This document shows, piece after piece, positions 1 to 7,193 of a stretch of 10,268 nt of DNA. This DNA comes from an uncultured Pelagibacteraceae bacterium. Its GTDB lineage: Bacteria; Pseudomonadota; Alphaproteobacteria; Pelagibacterales; Pelagibacteraceae. The stretch is from assembly GCA_902531455.1 (NCBI GenBank), contig CACAEM010000018.1, positions 1-10,268 on the forward strand, written 5' to 3'. The notes beneath the pieces were generated by a model. It was not told where the DNA came from and made no database searches. It saw only the letters and a list, made by a program, of their open reading frames with translations. The first letter of the stretch is position 1. Each line of letters begins with the position of its first letter. A program made the translations under genes and the position numbers.

Positions 1-1
1 T

Positions 2-133
2 TTAATTGATGTTGCTTCCCAACTCGACGGAGATAACATTGAGATTTATTTAAAAGATACAGGTTCACCAGCCTTAATTAGAGACCCAGCTGATTATGAC
101 AGTGTATATGTTGTAATGCCAATGAAGGGCTAA
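2..133 (+). CDS. dnaN: DNA polymerase III beta subunit (sliding clamp), C-terminal fragment
   Basis: Only the last 43 codons and the TAA stop are in the window; the gene starts upstream of base 1. The encoded end contains LKDTGSPALIRDP and finishes YVVMPMKG. This matches the conserved clamp C-terminus, where E. coli DnaN ends in YVVMPMRL. The protein forms the ring that holds DNA polymerase III on DNA and binds clamp-interacting partners; the C-terminal residues line the partner-binding pocket in known clamps. The stop codon overlaps that of the convergent plsC gene (4 bp shared), so no separate terminator fits between them. Identification rests on a short fragment, but the ending is characteristic. 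Confidence 0.85.
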   Translation, partial: LIDVASQLDGDNIEIYLKDTGSPALIRDPADYDSVYVVMPMKG

Positions 134-831
134 TTCATTTGATCTAATTCATTATATATTTTACTTTCAATATAATTTGTAAAATCCGATGACTTCATTC
201 CAGGTTTTACCGCAGGGAGAACTGAAATTATTATTGTTTTTTTTGAGGTAATTTTTCCATTTTTTGGCCAAACATTTCCAGAATTTATAGCTACAGGTTG
301 GCAATTTATTTCTAATTCTTCATAAATTCTACCAACTCCCTTTTTAAAGGGAACTGTTTCATTTGGTAAAACTCTAGTTCCTTGCGGGAATATAATTAAT
401 GGCCTTTCTGAATTTCTTACAGCATTTTTTATTTTATCAATTAAACCTAAATTATCTTTACTAATTTTATTTCTATTTATTGAAATTGATCCTATCTTTT
501 TTAAATACCAACCAAATATAGGAATTTTGATTAATTCATATTTTAAAATAAATATTGGTGAATTAAAAATTGTTTGTAAGTAAAAAGTTTCAAACATAGA
601 TTGATGAGAACAGGCAATAAAAAACTTTTCACTTTTAATAATATTTTCTCTACCTTTAATAATAATTTTTGTTTGTAAAAAAATCTGAAGACAAAGTTCT
701 GCCCATTTTCCCATCATTTTTCCACCAAATAAAACTATTTTAGTTGGCATTATTAATGATGGAAGGAATATTATTGAAATTATAGATATGCCCAGAAAGA
801 AAAAAAATAAAAATAGAGGTTTTCTTATCAT
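130..831 (-). CDS. plsC: 1-acyl-sn-glycerol-3-phosphate acyltransferase (PlsC/LPLAT family)
   Basis: Predicted inner-membrane enzyme that adds the second acyl chain to lysophosphatidic acid, giving phosphatidic acid for phospholipid synthesis. The N-terminus is a hydrophobic membrane segment of about 25 residues rich in Phe, Leu and Ile. Numbered from the ATG at 831 (233 aa), the acyltransferase block is SHQSMFE at about 75-81, giving H76-X4-E81 where the family usually has HX4D. The phosphate-binding block is FPQGTR at 148-153, where FPEGTR is usual. Both are mild variants in otherwise canonical blocks. An in-frame TTG at 840 would add three residues; I prefer the ATG because TTG has no ribosome site. 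It lies 12 bp after the lysA stop and is the last gene of the argH-lysA operon. Exact acyl specificity cannot be read from sequence. Confidence 0.85.
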   Translation of the reverse strand: MIRKPLFLFFFFLGISIISIIFLPSLIMPTKIVLFGGKMMGKWAELCLQIFLQTKIIIKGRENIIKSEKFFIACSHQSMFETFYLQTIFNSPIFILKYELIKIPIFGWYLKKIGSISINRNKISKDNLGLIDKIKNAVRNSERPLIIFPQGTRVLPNETVPFKKGVGRIYEELEINCQPVAINSGNVWPKNGKITSKKTIIISVLPAVKPGMKSSDFTNYIESKIYNELDQMN

Positions 832-843
832 TTTTGTCAAAAA

Positions 844-2058
844 CTAAATTATATCTTTTAGTTTTTGTCTTTTTTTAATTATATTTATTTTTGAACCTTT
901 AATTAATATTTCAGCAGGTTTAGGTCTAATGTTATAATTTGAAGATAACGATGAACCATATGCTCCTACATCACAAATAATAATATAATCTTTCTCATTT
1001 AACCTTTGAAATTTATTTGTCGTTAAGAATTTATCTGTCGTTTCGCAAATCGGACCTACAAAATCATAACTTTTATTAGTCATTTTATTGGTTTTTTTTA
1101 ATGGAATTATTTTATGCTTAGCCCCATATAACGCAGGTCTCATAAAATCATTCATAGCCGCATCTACGATAATAAAATCTTTTTTAGAATTTACTTTTAT
1201 ATAAATAATTTGTGAAATTAAAATTGCAGTATCGCCTATAATTGATCTACCTGGTTCAAAAATAATTTTTGATTTATGCTTGTTTAAAAATTTTTTAATA
1301 ATTTGGTTATATTTTTTGTAATTAAATTTTTTACTGTCCTTGCTATAGTCAATACCCATACCACCACCAAGATCTATAAACTCAAAATTAAAGCTAATTT
1401 TTTTTATTAATTTATCTAGGACATTGAGCGTTTTTTGATAAGGTTTGTAATCTAGGATTTGACTACCAATATGTACACTTAAACACTTTAAATTTAAAAA
1501 TTTTGAATTTTTTATATATTTAGAAATTTCAATAAATGTCTTTTCATTAACGCCAAATTTATTTTCTTTTTTACCGGTTGAAATTTGTTTAATTGTTTTT
1601 GCATCTGTATTTGGATTTAATCTAATTCCAATATCTACCTTTTTATTTTTAGATTTTGCTATACTTTCTATTTCTAATATTTCACTTTTTGACTCACAAT
1701 TAATCAATAAAATATTTTTATCTATTGCATAAATCAATTCTGATCTAGTTTTACCCACTCCAGAAAAAACAATCTTTTTGGAAGTTATTCCTGCTTTAAG
1801 CGCAATCATTAATTCACCTTTTGAGACAACATCGGCTCCTAATCCATTTCGTTTAATTAGTTTAAGTATCTCTAGATTACAGTTTGACTTTGTTGAAAAA
1901 CATATGATTGGAGAAAATGATTTAAAACTTTTTTTAAATTTACTTATATTTTCATTAATTTTTTTCTCAGAATAGCAAAAAATTGGTGTTTCAAATTTTT
2001 TAACTACTTTAGTGAGAGTTGTTTTTTCAATTGTAAAAATATTATTGATATATTTCAT
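844..2058 (-). CDS. lysA: Diaminopimelate decarboxylase
   Basis: PLP-dependent fold-III decarboxylase that converts meso-diaminopimelate to L-lysine, the last step of lysine synthesis in the cytoplasm. At 404 aa it is near normal length. Visible landmarks are the PLP-binding lysine K57 in FSTKSN, HIGSQ around H196, the glycine-rich GGGMG at 231-235 that holds the PLP phosphate, EPGR at 268-271, and the CET block at C338-E339 that supplies the active-site Cys from the partner subunit. The C-terminal DVGAYG and YNIRPKP blocks are typical of LysA and separate it from ornithine/arginine decarboxylases. The ATG start has no Shine-Dalgarno sequence and lies inside the 3' end of the upstream LptM-like gene (17 bp overlap), suggesting translational coupling. 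Confidence 0.95.
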   Translation of the reverse strand: MKYINNIFTIEKTTLTKVVKKFETPIFCYSEKKINENISKFKKSFKSFSPIICFSTKSNCNLEILKLIKRNGLGADVVSKGELMIALKAGITSKKIVFSGVGKTRSELIYAIDKNILLINCESKSEILEIESIAKSKNKKVDIGIRLNPNTDAKTIKQISTGKKENKFGVNEKTFIEISKYIKNSKFLNLKCLSVHIGSQILDYKPYQKTLNVLDKLIKKISFNFEFIDLGGGMGIDYSKDSKKFNYKKYNQIIKKFLNKHKSKIIFEPGRSIIGDTAILISQIIYIKVNSKKDFIIVDAAMNDFMRPALYGAKHKIIPLKKTNKMTNKSYDFVGPICETTDKFLTTNKFQRLNEKDYIIICDVGAYGSSLSSNYNIRPKPAEILIKGSKINIIKKRQKLKDII

Positions 2059-2203
2059 CTTTTTTTGGCATTTTAAATACGTTATTAATATTATTGAATT
2101 TCATAACATTATTTAATGATGCCTCATATTTTGGCTCATTTTTTCTTCCACATGAAGTTAATAAAATTACGCATATAGTAATTAAAGTTATTTTTTTAAT
2201 CAT
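2042..2203 (-). CDS. lptM: Small LptM/YifL-like outer-membrane lipoprotein
   Basis: A 53-codon gene found by translating the minus strand between argH and lysA. It begins MIKKITLITI, a short basic then hydrophobic signal, and reaches a canonical lipobox LTSC with Cys18 as the predicted lipidated residue. The mature part starts CGRKNEPKYE, resembling the CGxKGPLYxP start of LptM-type lipoproteins, and is followed by a polar Asn/Lys-rich tail. Small lipoproteins of this kind sit beside lysA in many proteobacteria. In E. coli, LptM assists maturation of the LptD/LptE lipopolysaccharide translocon. The start overlaps the argH 3' end by 8 bp and the end overlaps lysA by 17 bp, so it is probably translated by coupling within the operon. 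The lipoprotein call is firm; the LptM function is inferred from motif and position. Confidence 0.75.
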   Translation of the reverse strand: MIKKITLITICVILLTSCGRKNEPKYEASLNNVMKFNNINNVFKMPKKDEIYQ

Positions 2204-3593
2204 ATTTATTTCTTTTGTAACTTAATATCATTTTCTTAATGTTGTCGAAAGAAGTTCCACCGTAAGAAACTTTAGAATTAACAGATTTTTTTAGTTCAAA
2301 TACTTTTAGAACATCAGCGGTTAAACCTTTTTCAATTTTATTGATCTCTTTTATTGTGAGTTCTGAGAGTTTTTTTTTATTTTTTTCAGCAAAATTTATA
2401 ATTTTCGCTGTTTGCAAATAGGCTTTTCTAAATGGATAGTTTAGTTCTCTAACCATATAATCTGCTAAATCAGTTGCTGTAATGTAGCCACTTTCTGCAA
2501 GTTCAATCATTCTTTTTTTATCTGGTGAAAAATTTTTAAGAACATCATTTAATATAATTAAAGAATTTTTTAATTGATCAAATGATTTAAAAACAATTTC
2601 TTTATCATCTTGCAAATCCTTAAAATATGAAAGGGGTAACCCTTTTAATGTTGTAAGCATAGAAAATAGATTTCCAAACATGAAACCTGTTTTACCTCTC
2701 AAGTATTCTAGGGGATCAGGATTTTTTTTTTGAGGCATAATAGATGATCCAGTTACAATTTTATCATTCAAATTAATAAGTTTAAAAGCGTCTGAATTCC
2801 AGATTATAAACTCCTCTGCAATCCTAGAGATATGAACGGCACATGCAGAGCAAGAATAAAGAAAATCAATTACAAAATCTCTATCAGAAACAGTGTCAAT
2901 TGAGTTTTTAGTTGGTCTGTGGAAACCTAGTTTTTTTGAAGTGTAAAATCTATCTATTTTAAAAGAAGTGCCTGTTAGAGCAGCCGCACCAAGTGGATTT
3001 TCATTAAGACTCTCTAAATTGTTATTAAATCTTTTTTTATCCCTGTTAAACATTTCTAAGTAAGCCATTAAGTAATGAGCAAAAGAAACTGGTTGTGCAT
3101 TTTTTAGGTGTGTGAAACCTGGCATGATTGTCTCAACATTTTTTTCTGCTTTTTTTAAAATATTTTTAATTGTAACATCGATATTTTTAATAATTTCTTT
3201 ATTGGCTTTTCTTAACCACATTTTAAAATCTGTGACAACCTGATCATTTCTTGATCTTGCAGTATGAATATACCCCGCTTCTTCTCCAATTAGCTCAAAA
3301 AGTCTGTTTTCTATATTCATATGAATATCCTCAAGTTTATCATCAAAAATAAATTTTTTTTTTATAATTTCGTTCTTAATTCTGTTCAAACCCCATACTA
3401 TTTTATTTTTAATTTTAAAATTTATAATTTTTTGTCTAAACAGCATCTCAACATGTACAATTGAAGCTTCAATATCTTCTCTGAATAATCTTTTATCGAT
3501 TTCTATTGATCCACCAACCTTTTTAAAAAGGTTTTTTGTTTCCTTTTTAATTCTACTATTCCAAATTGGTTGATTGTTTTTATTTTTACCCAT
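2196..3593 (-). CDS. argH: Argininosuccinate lyase
   Basis: Cytoplasmic enzyme of the fumarase/aspartase superfamily that splits argininosuccinate into arginine and fumarate, the final arginine-synthesis step. At 465 aa it matches the family length. All three conserved regions are present: HTARSRNDQ at 110-118, the TH pair T161-H162 in GFTHLKNAQP, and the signature GSSIMPQKKNP at 282-292 with the catalytic serine in the flexible loop. It is the first gene of the minus-strand operon argH-lipoprotein-lysA-plsC. The ATG has no Shine-Dalgarno sequence and only 23 bp separate it from the divergent tlpA-like gene, so its promoter must lie partly in that gene or the mRNA leader is very short. No sign of damage. 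Confidence 0.95.
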   Translation of the reverse strand: MGKNKNNQPIWNSRIKKETKNLFKKVGGSIEIDKRLFREDIEASIVHVEMLFRQKIINFKIKNKIVWGLNRIKNEIIKKKFIFDDKLEDIHMNIENRLFELIGEEAGYIHTARSRNDQVVTDFKMWLRKANKEIIKNIDVTIKNILKKAEKNVETIMPGFTHLKNAQPVSFAHYLMAYLEMFNRDKKRFNNNLESLNENPLGAAALTGTSFKIDRFYTSKKLGFHRPTKNSIDTVSDRDFVIDFLYSCSACAVHISRIAEEFIIWNSDAFKLINLNDKIVTGSSIMPQKKNPDPLEYLRGKTGFMFGNLFSMLTTLKGLPLSYFKDLQDDKEIVFKSFDQLKNSLIILNDVLKNFSPDKKRMIELAESGYITATDLADYMVRELNYPFRKAYLQTAKIINFAEKNKKKLSELTIKEINKIEKGLTADVLKVFELKKSVNSKVSYGGTSFDNIKKMILSYKRNKYD

Positions 3594-3616
3594 GATATTT
3601 AATTGTTCTAAATTTT

Positions 3617-4147
3617 ATGAAAATCATTTTTTTTAATTATCTTATAATAATATTTTACTTAATATCATCTAGCGTCTCATATTCAATAGAGCGTCCAGAA
3701 ATTAAGAATCTTATAGTACATAAAGACAAGAAAAAAATTGAAAATATAGAATTTATTAAATCTGATGGCCAAAAAGTAAGTTTAAATGATTATAAATCGT
3801 ACCCATTAATAATAAATTTTTGGGCCACTTGGTGTGCTCCCTGTAAAAAAGAGATGCCATCTTTGGATAAACTTAAAACTTTAAATGAATTTAAAAATAT
3901 TAATATTATTCCAATTAATATTGGTGGCGAAAGCTATAAGAAATCAAAAGAATTTTTTGATGAAATCAAAATTAAAAATTTAGATATATTTACAGGATCT
4001 GGACCAGAGTTTTCACAGTTGTTTAAACTAAGAGGATTACCAACAACAATTTTAATAGACCGAAACGGTTTTGAAGTTGGGAGAATTGTTGGGTATATTG
4101 ACTTTAATGATCAATCTTTACTTGATTGGTTAACAAAAATTTTATGA
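3617..4147 (+). CDS. TlpA/ResA-like periplasmic thioredoxin-family protein
   Basis: Predicted exported thiol-disulfide protein of 176 aa. Residues 1-23 form a signal peptide or uncleaved anchor (MKIIFFNYLIIIFYL then small polar residues), placing the domain in the periplasm. The thioredoxin fold is shown by NFWATWCAPCKKEMP with the redox pair C73-C76, and by the cis-proline P142 in LRGLPTT. The WCAPC centre and a spacer of about 65 residues to the cis-Pro fit the AlkA/TlpA/ResA branch, whose members usually reduce apo-cytochrome c or copper-site cysteines. The exact client here is unknown. It is divergent from argH, an arrangement seen in other alphaproteobacteria, and its final codons overlap the start of the esterase by ATGA. 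There is no recognisable ribosome site, and at most 23 bp of leader before argH. Confidence 0.85.
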   Translation: MKIIFFNYLIIIFYLISSSVSYSIERPEIKNLIVHKDKKKIENIEFIKSDGQKVSLNDYKSYPLIINFWATWCAPCKKEMPSLDKLKTLNEFKNINIIPINIGGESYKKSKEFFDEIKIKNLDIFTGSGPEFSQLFKLRGLPTTILIDRNGFEVGRIVGYIDFNDQSLLDWLTKIL

Positions 4148-4800
4148 AATTTTCTTTAAATACAACAATAATAAAACCAGAAAATAATGAGAAAGTTAAA
4201 AGTGCAGTAATTTTACTTCATGGATATGGAGGTGATGGAAAAGATATCAGTATGCTTACCTTAAATTGGAAAAGATTTTTAAAAAATACAGTTTTTTTAT
4301 GTCCTGATGCACATGAAGTGTGCAGCATAAATCCAACTGGTTTTCAATGGTTTGATTTAAATAATGAGGATCCAGAATATACTCTTCAAGAGTCAAAAAA
4401 GGCAGAAAATGTTTTAAACAGTTATATTTCAGAAGTAAGTAATTATTTTAACTTAGAATATTCACAAATTTGTGTTTCTGGTTTCAGTCAAGGATGCATG
4501 ATGTCATTAAATGTTGGTCTAACATTAGAAAAAGAATTTAATTGTATTGTAGGGTTTTCTGGAAAAATCATAAATATGAAAGACCTTTCTCCAAGAATTA
4601 AAAATAAAACTAATATTTTAATGATACATGGTGAAAATGATCCAATCGTCCCCCCAAACAATTTACTTGAAGCTGAAGATTTTTTTATCAGAAATAAAAT
4701 TAAAATTGAAACTTTAATGATTAAAAACTGTGATCACCATATTCCTATGGAAGCATCAAGTGCGGCATTAAACTTTATTAAAAAAAATATAATTAATTAA
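4144..4800 (+). CDS. Carboxylesterase/phospholipase family alpha/beta hydrolase
   Basis: A 218-aa cytoplasmic serine hydrolase of the YpfH/carboxylesterase type (Pfam Abhydrolase_2 family). The oxyanion-loop block LLHGYGGDG is at 24-32, the nucleophile elbow GFSQG at 113-117 with Ser115, the acid Asp166 in HGENDPIVP, and the His at 197 or 198 in CDHHIP, giving a complete catalytic triad. No signal peptide is seen. The start chosen is the ATG that overlaps the tlpA-like stop in the ATGA arrangement (4 bp). A TTG 18 bp upstream is in frame but lies wholly inside the previous gene and has no ribosome site. Co-translation with the thioredoxin gene is likely. The natural substrate cannot be told; family members act on short acyl esters, lysophospholipids or acyl-thioesters. 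Confidence 0.85.
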   Translation: MKFSLNTTIIKPENNEKVKSAVILLHGYGGDGKDISMLTLNWKRFLKNTVFLCPDAHEVCSINPTGFQWFDLNNEDPEYTLQESKKAENVLNSYISEVSNYFNLEYSQICVSGFSQGCMMSLNVGLTLEKEFNCIVGFSGKIINMKDLSPRIKNKTNILMIHGENDPIVPPNNLLEAEDFFIRNKIKIETLMIKNCDHHIPMEASSAALNFIKKNIIN

Positions 4801-4846
4801 CAAATCTTTAATATACAATTAGTAAAGTTGATTAAAAATATATTTA

Positions 4847-5431
4847 ATGTATGTTTTAATTATGATTGAGCTTTCAGATCAAAGTATTTCGCTTGAAAAA
4901 TGTCCTGCGTTAGTTTTAAATGCAGATTATAGACCTTTAAGTTATTATCCACTTTCATTGTGGAGTTGGCAAGATTCAATTAAATCTGTTTTCTTAGATA
5001 GAGTTTCTATTGTTAGTTATTATGACAGACAAATCAGAAGTCCTTCGTTTAGTATGAAACTTCCAAGTGTAATTGCTCTTAAATCATACATTAGACCTCA
5101 ATCAAATCCTAACTTTACAAGGTTTAACGTATTTTTAAGAGATAAGTTTAGCTGCCAATATTGTGGAAGTAAAAATGAATTAACCTTTGATCACTTACTG
5201 CCAAGATCAAAAGGTGGAAAAACTAATTGGGATAATGTTGTAACAGCTTGTTCGTCCTGTAATGTTAAAAAAGGAGGAAGACTAATAAAGAACTCAGGCA
5301 TGACATTAAACCAATGGCCTTTTCAACCTACTACAGAGGATCTTCATAAAAATGGTAAGAATTTTCCACCAAACTTTTTACACAAAAGTTGGATGGACTA
5401 TTTGTATTGGGATGTTGAACTTGAACCGTAA
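4847..5431 (+). CDS. HNH endonuclease family protein
   Basis: A 194-aa protein with a C-terminal HNH nuclease domain. The zinc-binding pairs are C103-C106 (CQYCG) and C135-C138 (CSSC), enclosing D115-H116 (FDHLLPRSKGG) and the conserved Asn at 127/130 and 139. The N-terminal half carries ALVLNADYRPLSYYPLSLW, a block strongly conserved in a chromosomal family found across alphaproteobacteria without an adjacent methylase or toxin partner; none is seen here either. Its role is not established; DNA repair or processing is a guess. ATGs at 4847 and 4862 are both possible: the shorter start drops the hydrophobic MYVLI, and neither has a Shine-Dalgarno site. It follows the esterase after 46 bp and ends exactly at the edge of convergent coq7. 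Confidence 0.85.
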   Translation: MYVLIMIELSDQSISLEKCPALVLNADYRPLSYYPLSLWSWQDSIKSVFLDRVSIVSYYDRQIRSPSFSMKLPSVIALKSYIRPQSNPNFTRFNVFLRDKFSCQYCGSKNELTFDHLLPRSKGGKTNWDNVVTACSSCNVKKGGRLIKNSGMTLNQWPFQPTTEDLHKNGKNFPPNFLHKSWMDYLYWDVELEP

Positions 5432-5965
5432 CTAAATTTTTTCAGAGATTTTTATAGCAACCTTAGAACCAGTTTTGATTACTTTATCCATAATTGAATA
5501 AAGACCTTTTTTTGTAGCACCCTTCTCGTACGCTATATCTTTATGATGCAATTCGTCTTGTCTAAATTTTATTATTTTTTTCTTTAAATCCTTTTCATCC
5601 ACCTCTATTTGATCAATTTGGCTTTGGTAATGCTCATCAATCACCTCTTCAACAGATGCTGTACATAACATCGCTGCTTTTTTTCCGAGTATTGTTGAGC
5701 TAAATCCAAGACCGAGTCCAAGCAAATCCCATAATGGTAGTAATTTTGTTGGTTTTATATTTCTTTTTTCTATTTCATCCTCAAAAAAATTTGAGTGTTC
5801 CTCCTCGTGCTTTTTCATTTCACCAATAATTTGTTTCAAATCATCATTTTTTACAATAGTATTTAAAGCAAGCAGTTGACCCTCATAAATTTTAATTGCG
5901 CCCCTTTCTCCAGCATGATCTACCCTTATAAATTCTTCTAATTTTTTTTTATTAGTTTTTCTCAT
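5432..5965 (-). CDS. coq7: Demethoxyubiquinone hydroxylase (Coq7-type di-iron enzyme)
   Basis: A 177-aa di-iron monooxygenase that hydroxylates demethoxyubiquinol in ubiquinone synthesis at the membrane surface. The ligands are arranged as two ferritin-like halves: E20 in VDHAGERGA, E54-x-x-H57 in HEEEHSNF, E105/E106 in SVEEVIDEH, and E137-x-x-H140 in DELHH. This is the full Coq7 set; the E. coli equivalent step uses the unrelated flavoprotein UbiF. The stretch LWDLLGLGLGFSSTILG around 77-93 is the usual hydrophobic membrane-contact helix. Its start overlaps the 3' end of dsbB by 14 bp, pointing to co-transcription with dsbB and yqaA. The stop codon directly abuts the HNH gene stop, with no intergenic base. 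Confidence 0.93.
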   Translation of the reverse strand: MRKTNKKKLEEFIRVDHAGERGAIKIYEGQLLALNTIVKNDDLKQIIGEMKKHEEEHSNFFEDEIEKRNIKPTKLLPLWDLLGLGLGFSSTILGKKAAMLCTASVEEVIDEHYQSQIDQIEVDEKDLKKKIIKFRQDELHHKDIAYEKGATKKGLYSIMDKVIKTGSKVAIKISEKI

Positions 5966-6431
5966 AAGTCAACGTTCTAATAGAAAAAATAACAATTAAA
6001 AATGATAAAATTGTATTAATTGCCGCTAGCGAAACTCCAAAAATTTTAAAAGTTACATCTTTACAGTTAGTAGGCATAGTTTTGTTAAGAGAATCTAGTA
6101 ATTTTGATTTATTTAAAATATCTGATGATCCATTTGCACAGACTGAAAGCTCATCAAATATACTATTCTCAATTCCAAAATGATACCCAGATAGTATAGC
6201 GCCCAAAATAAATATGATAATTGCAACTATTAAAATTTGATCATTATTTGAATAATTAAATCCAATAAAGCTTATAAATATTGCAGCTAAATATGGTAAT
6301 CTTTGATAATTACATAGCTTACATGGTTCATACTGAAGTATGTATTCAATATATAAAGCTGAAATTATTGAAATTAATGAAATAAAAAAAATAATTAAAT
6401 AAAAATTTTTTCTATTTGGAAATTGGATCAT
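5952..6431 (-). CDS. dsbB: Disulfide bond formation protein DsbB-like
   Basis: Inner-membrane quinone reductase that reoxidises periplasmic DsbA and passes electrons to ubiquinone. The 159-aa chain shows four hydrophobic helices, around 10-30, 45-60, 65-85 and 130-153. The first periplasmic pair is C37-K-L-C40 in EPCKLCNYQR, with the conserved Arg44 near the quinone site. The second pair is C98 and C123 in the long periplasmic loop, and GYHFGIE at 82-88 is a family landmark. All four essential cysteines are present. It lies 2 bp after the yqaA stop and overlaps coq7 by 14 bp. The pairing with a ubiquinone-synthesis gene is sensible, as DsbB uses that quinone as acceptor. No dsbA is in this window. 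Confidence 0.9.
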   Translation of the reverse strand: MIQFPNRKNFYLIIFFISLISIISALYIEYILQYEPCKLCNYQRLPYLAAIFISFIGFNYSNNDQILIVAIIIFILGAILSGYHFGIENSIFDELSVCANGSSDILNKSKLLDSLNKTMPTNCKDVTFKIFGVSLAAINTILSFLIVIFSIRTLTYEKN

Positions 6432-6433
6432 AT

Positions 6434-7042
6434 TTAATTAATAAAATTATTTAAAAATTTATATATAAAATACGCAAATATAATTAGAATAAGTGATAGC
6501 AAAATAGAGAATTTTACAAGTTTTTTTTCAATAATTTTTCTCATAGTAGTTCCAAAGTTTCCAACTAAAAATGCTATTAAAAAAAAACGTGTACCTCTTG
6601 TTAAAAGGGAAATGATAACAAAATATAAAATGTTAAAGTTTATAAAACCACTTGTGATTGTAAGTAACTTAAAAGGTACTGGTGAAAAGCCAGCAATTGC
6701 CAAGAGAGTTATCCAGGCTATGACACCGCCTTCTGAGGACACTTTATCTTTTAAAAATGAAGCATCATCTACACCATAAATCTCAAAAATTTTAAGGCCA
6801 ATTTCGTTAAAAAAAACATATCCAATAAGATAACCAAGGCAAGCTCCCAAAACAGATCCTATAGTTGCAATTAATGCAATTCTAACCCATTCATGTTTTC
6901 GAGCTATTGTCATAGGAATTATTAAAACATCTGGTGGTATTGGGAATATAAAACTTTCAATAAAAGATATAAATCCTAAAAAAGATTTGGATCTTTTATG
7001 ACCTGCTAGTTTAATAGTTTTATTGTACAGTTGTTTAAACAT
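6434..7042 (-). CDS. DedA/VTT-family membrane protein, YqaA-like
   Basis: A 202-aa multi-spanning inner-membrane protein of the SNARE-associated/VTT (DedA) superfamily, closest by eye to the YqaA subgroup. The N-terminal re-entrant region SFIESFIFPIPPDVLIIP carries the family's proline-rich turn, followed by a Gly-rich helix (GSVLGACLGYLIGYVFF), a loop, and the second amphipathic repeat around AGFSPVPFKLLTITSGF. Some DedA proteins flip lipid carriers or phospholipids; the YqaA substrate is not known. The start chosen is the ATG at 7042. The frame remains open to a TTG at 7093 that would add 17 residues, but that extension would leave only 6 bp before the divergent tRNA. It is the first gene of the yqaA-dsbB-coq7 cluster, transcribed away from tRNA-Leu. 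Confidence 0.82.
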   Translation of the reverse strand: MFKQLYNKTIKLAGHKRSKSFLGFISFIESFIFPIPPDVLIIPMTIARKHEWVRIALIATIGSVLGACLGYLIGYVFFNEIGLKIFEIYGVDDASFLKDKVSSEGGVIAWITLLAIAGFSPVPFKLLTITSGFINFNILYFVIISLLTRGTRFFLIAFLVGNFGTTMRKIIEKKLVKFSILLSLILIIFAYFIYKFLNNFIN

Positions 7043-7099
7043 ATTTTCTTTTAATATAATAAATGATTTAATACTATTAGTTAAAATATACAAAGTTTT
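7043..7099. promoter_or_regulatory. Divergent promoter region between yqaA-like gene and tRNA-Leu
   Basis: These 57 bp must hold start signals for both the rightward tRNA-Leu/acyl-CoA synthetase unit and the leftward membrane cluster, unless signals lie inside genes. On the + strand, TAAAAT (7082-7087) or TATACA (7087-7092) are possible -10 boxes close before the tRNA. On the minus strand, TATATT (AATATA at 7053-7058) matches five of six -10 bases and would give a very short leader. I see no clear -35 box for either. The DNA is nearly all A/T, so these matches are weak on their own. Confidence 0.3.
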
Positions 7100-7186
7100 G
7101 GGCGAATGGCGGAACTGGTAGACGCGTTGGACTCAAAATCCAATAGTAGCAATACTGTGAGAGTTCGATTCTCTCTTTGCCCACCA
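7100..7186 (+). tRNA. tRNA-Leu (anticodon CAA)
   Basis: Full cloverleaf can be drawn by eye. Acceptor GGGCGAA (7100-7106) pairs with TTTGCCC (7176-7182) with one G-U; the D arm GCG...CGC encloses AACTGGTAGA. Anticodon stem TTGGA/TCCAA holds loop CTCAAAA, placing anticodon CAA at 7134-7136, which reads UUG. The long variable arm (AGTA/TACT) is typical of class II leucine tRNA, and the T arm is GAGAG-TTCGATT-CTCTC. Discriminator A and a genome-encoded CCA end the gene. The start codon of the acyl-CoA synthetase follows only 7 nt after the CCA, so one transcript probably carries both. Confidence 0.97.
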
Positions 7187-7193
7187 AGAATTT

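Noticed and set aside
835..840. TTGACA on the minus strand just before plsC
   Set aside because: No fitting -10 box at 16-18 bp, and it lies at the lysA-plsC junction inside an operon; likely chance.
1778..1975. Open frame of 65 codons on the + strand inside lysA
   Set aside because: Antisense shadow of a clear diaminopimelate decarboxylase gene; no start signals or recognisable domain.
4828..4855. TTGATT and TATGTT as a promoter for the HNH gene, implying a leaderless start at 4862
   Set aside because: Four of six matches in each box with a 16-bp spacer is not convincing in DNA this AT-rich.
7043..7093. Extended yqaA start at TTG 7093
   Set aside because: It would leave 6 bp before the divergent tRNA and lacks a ribosome site; the ATG at 7042 leads directly into the conserved domain.
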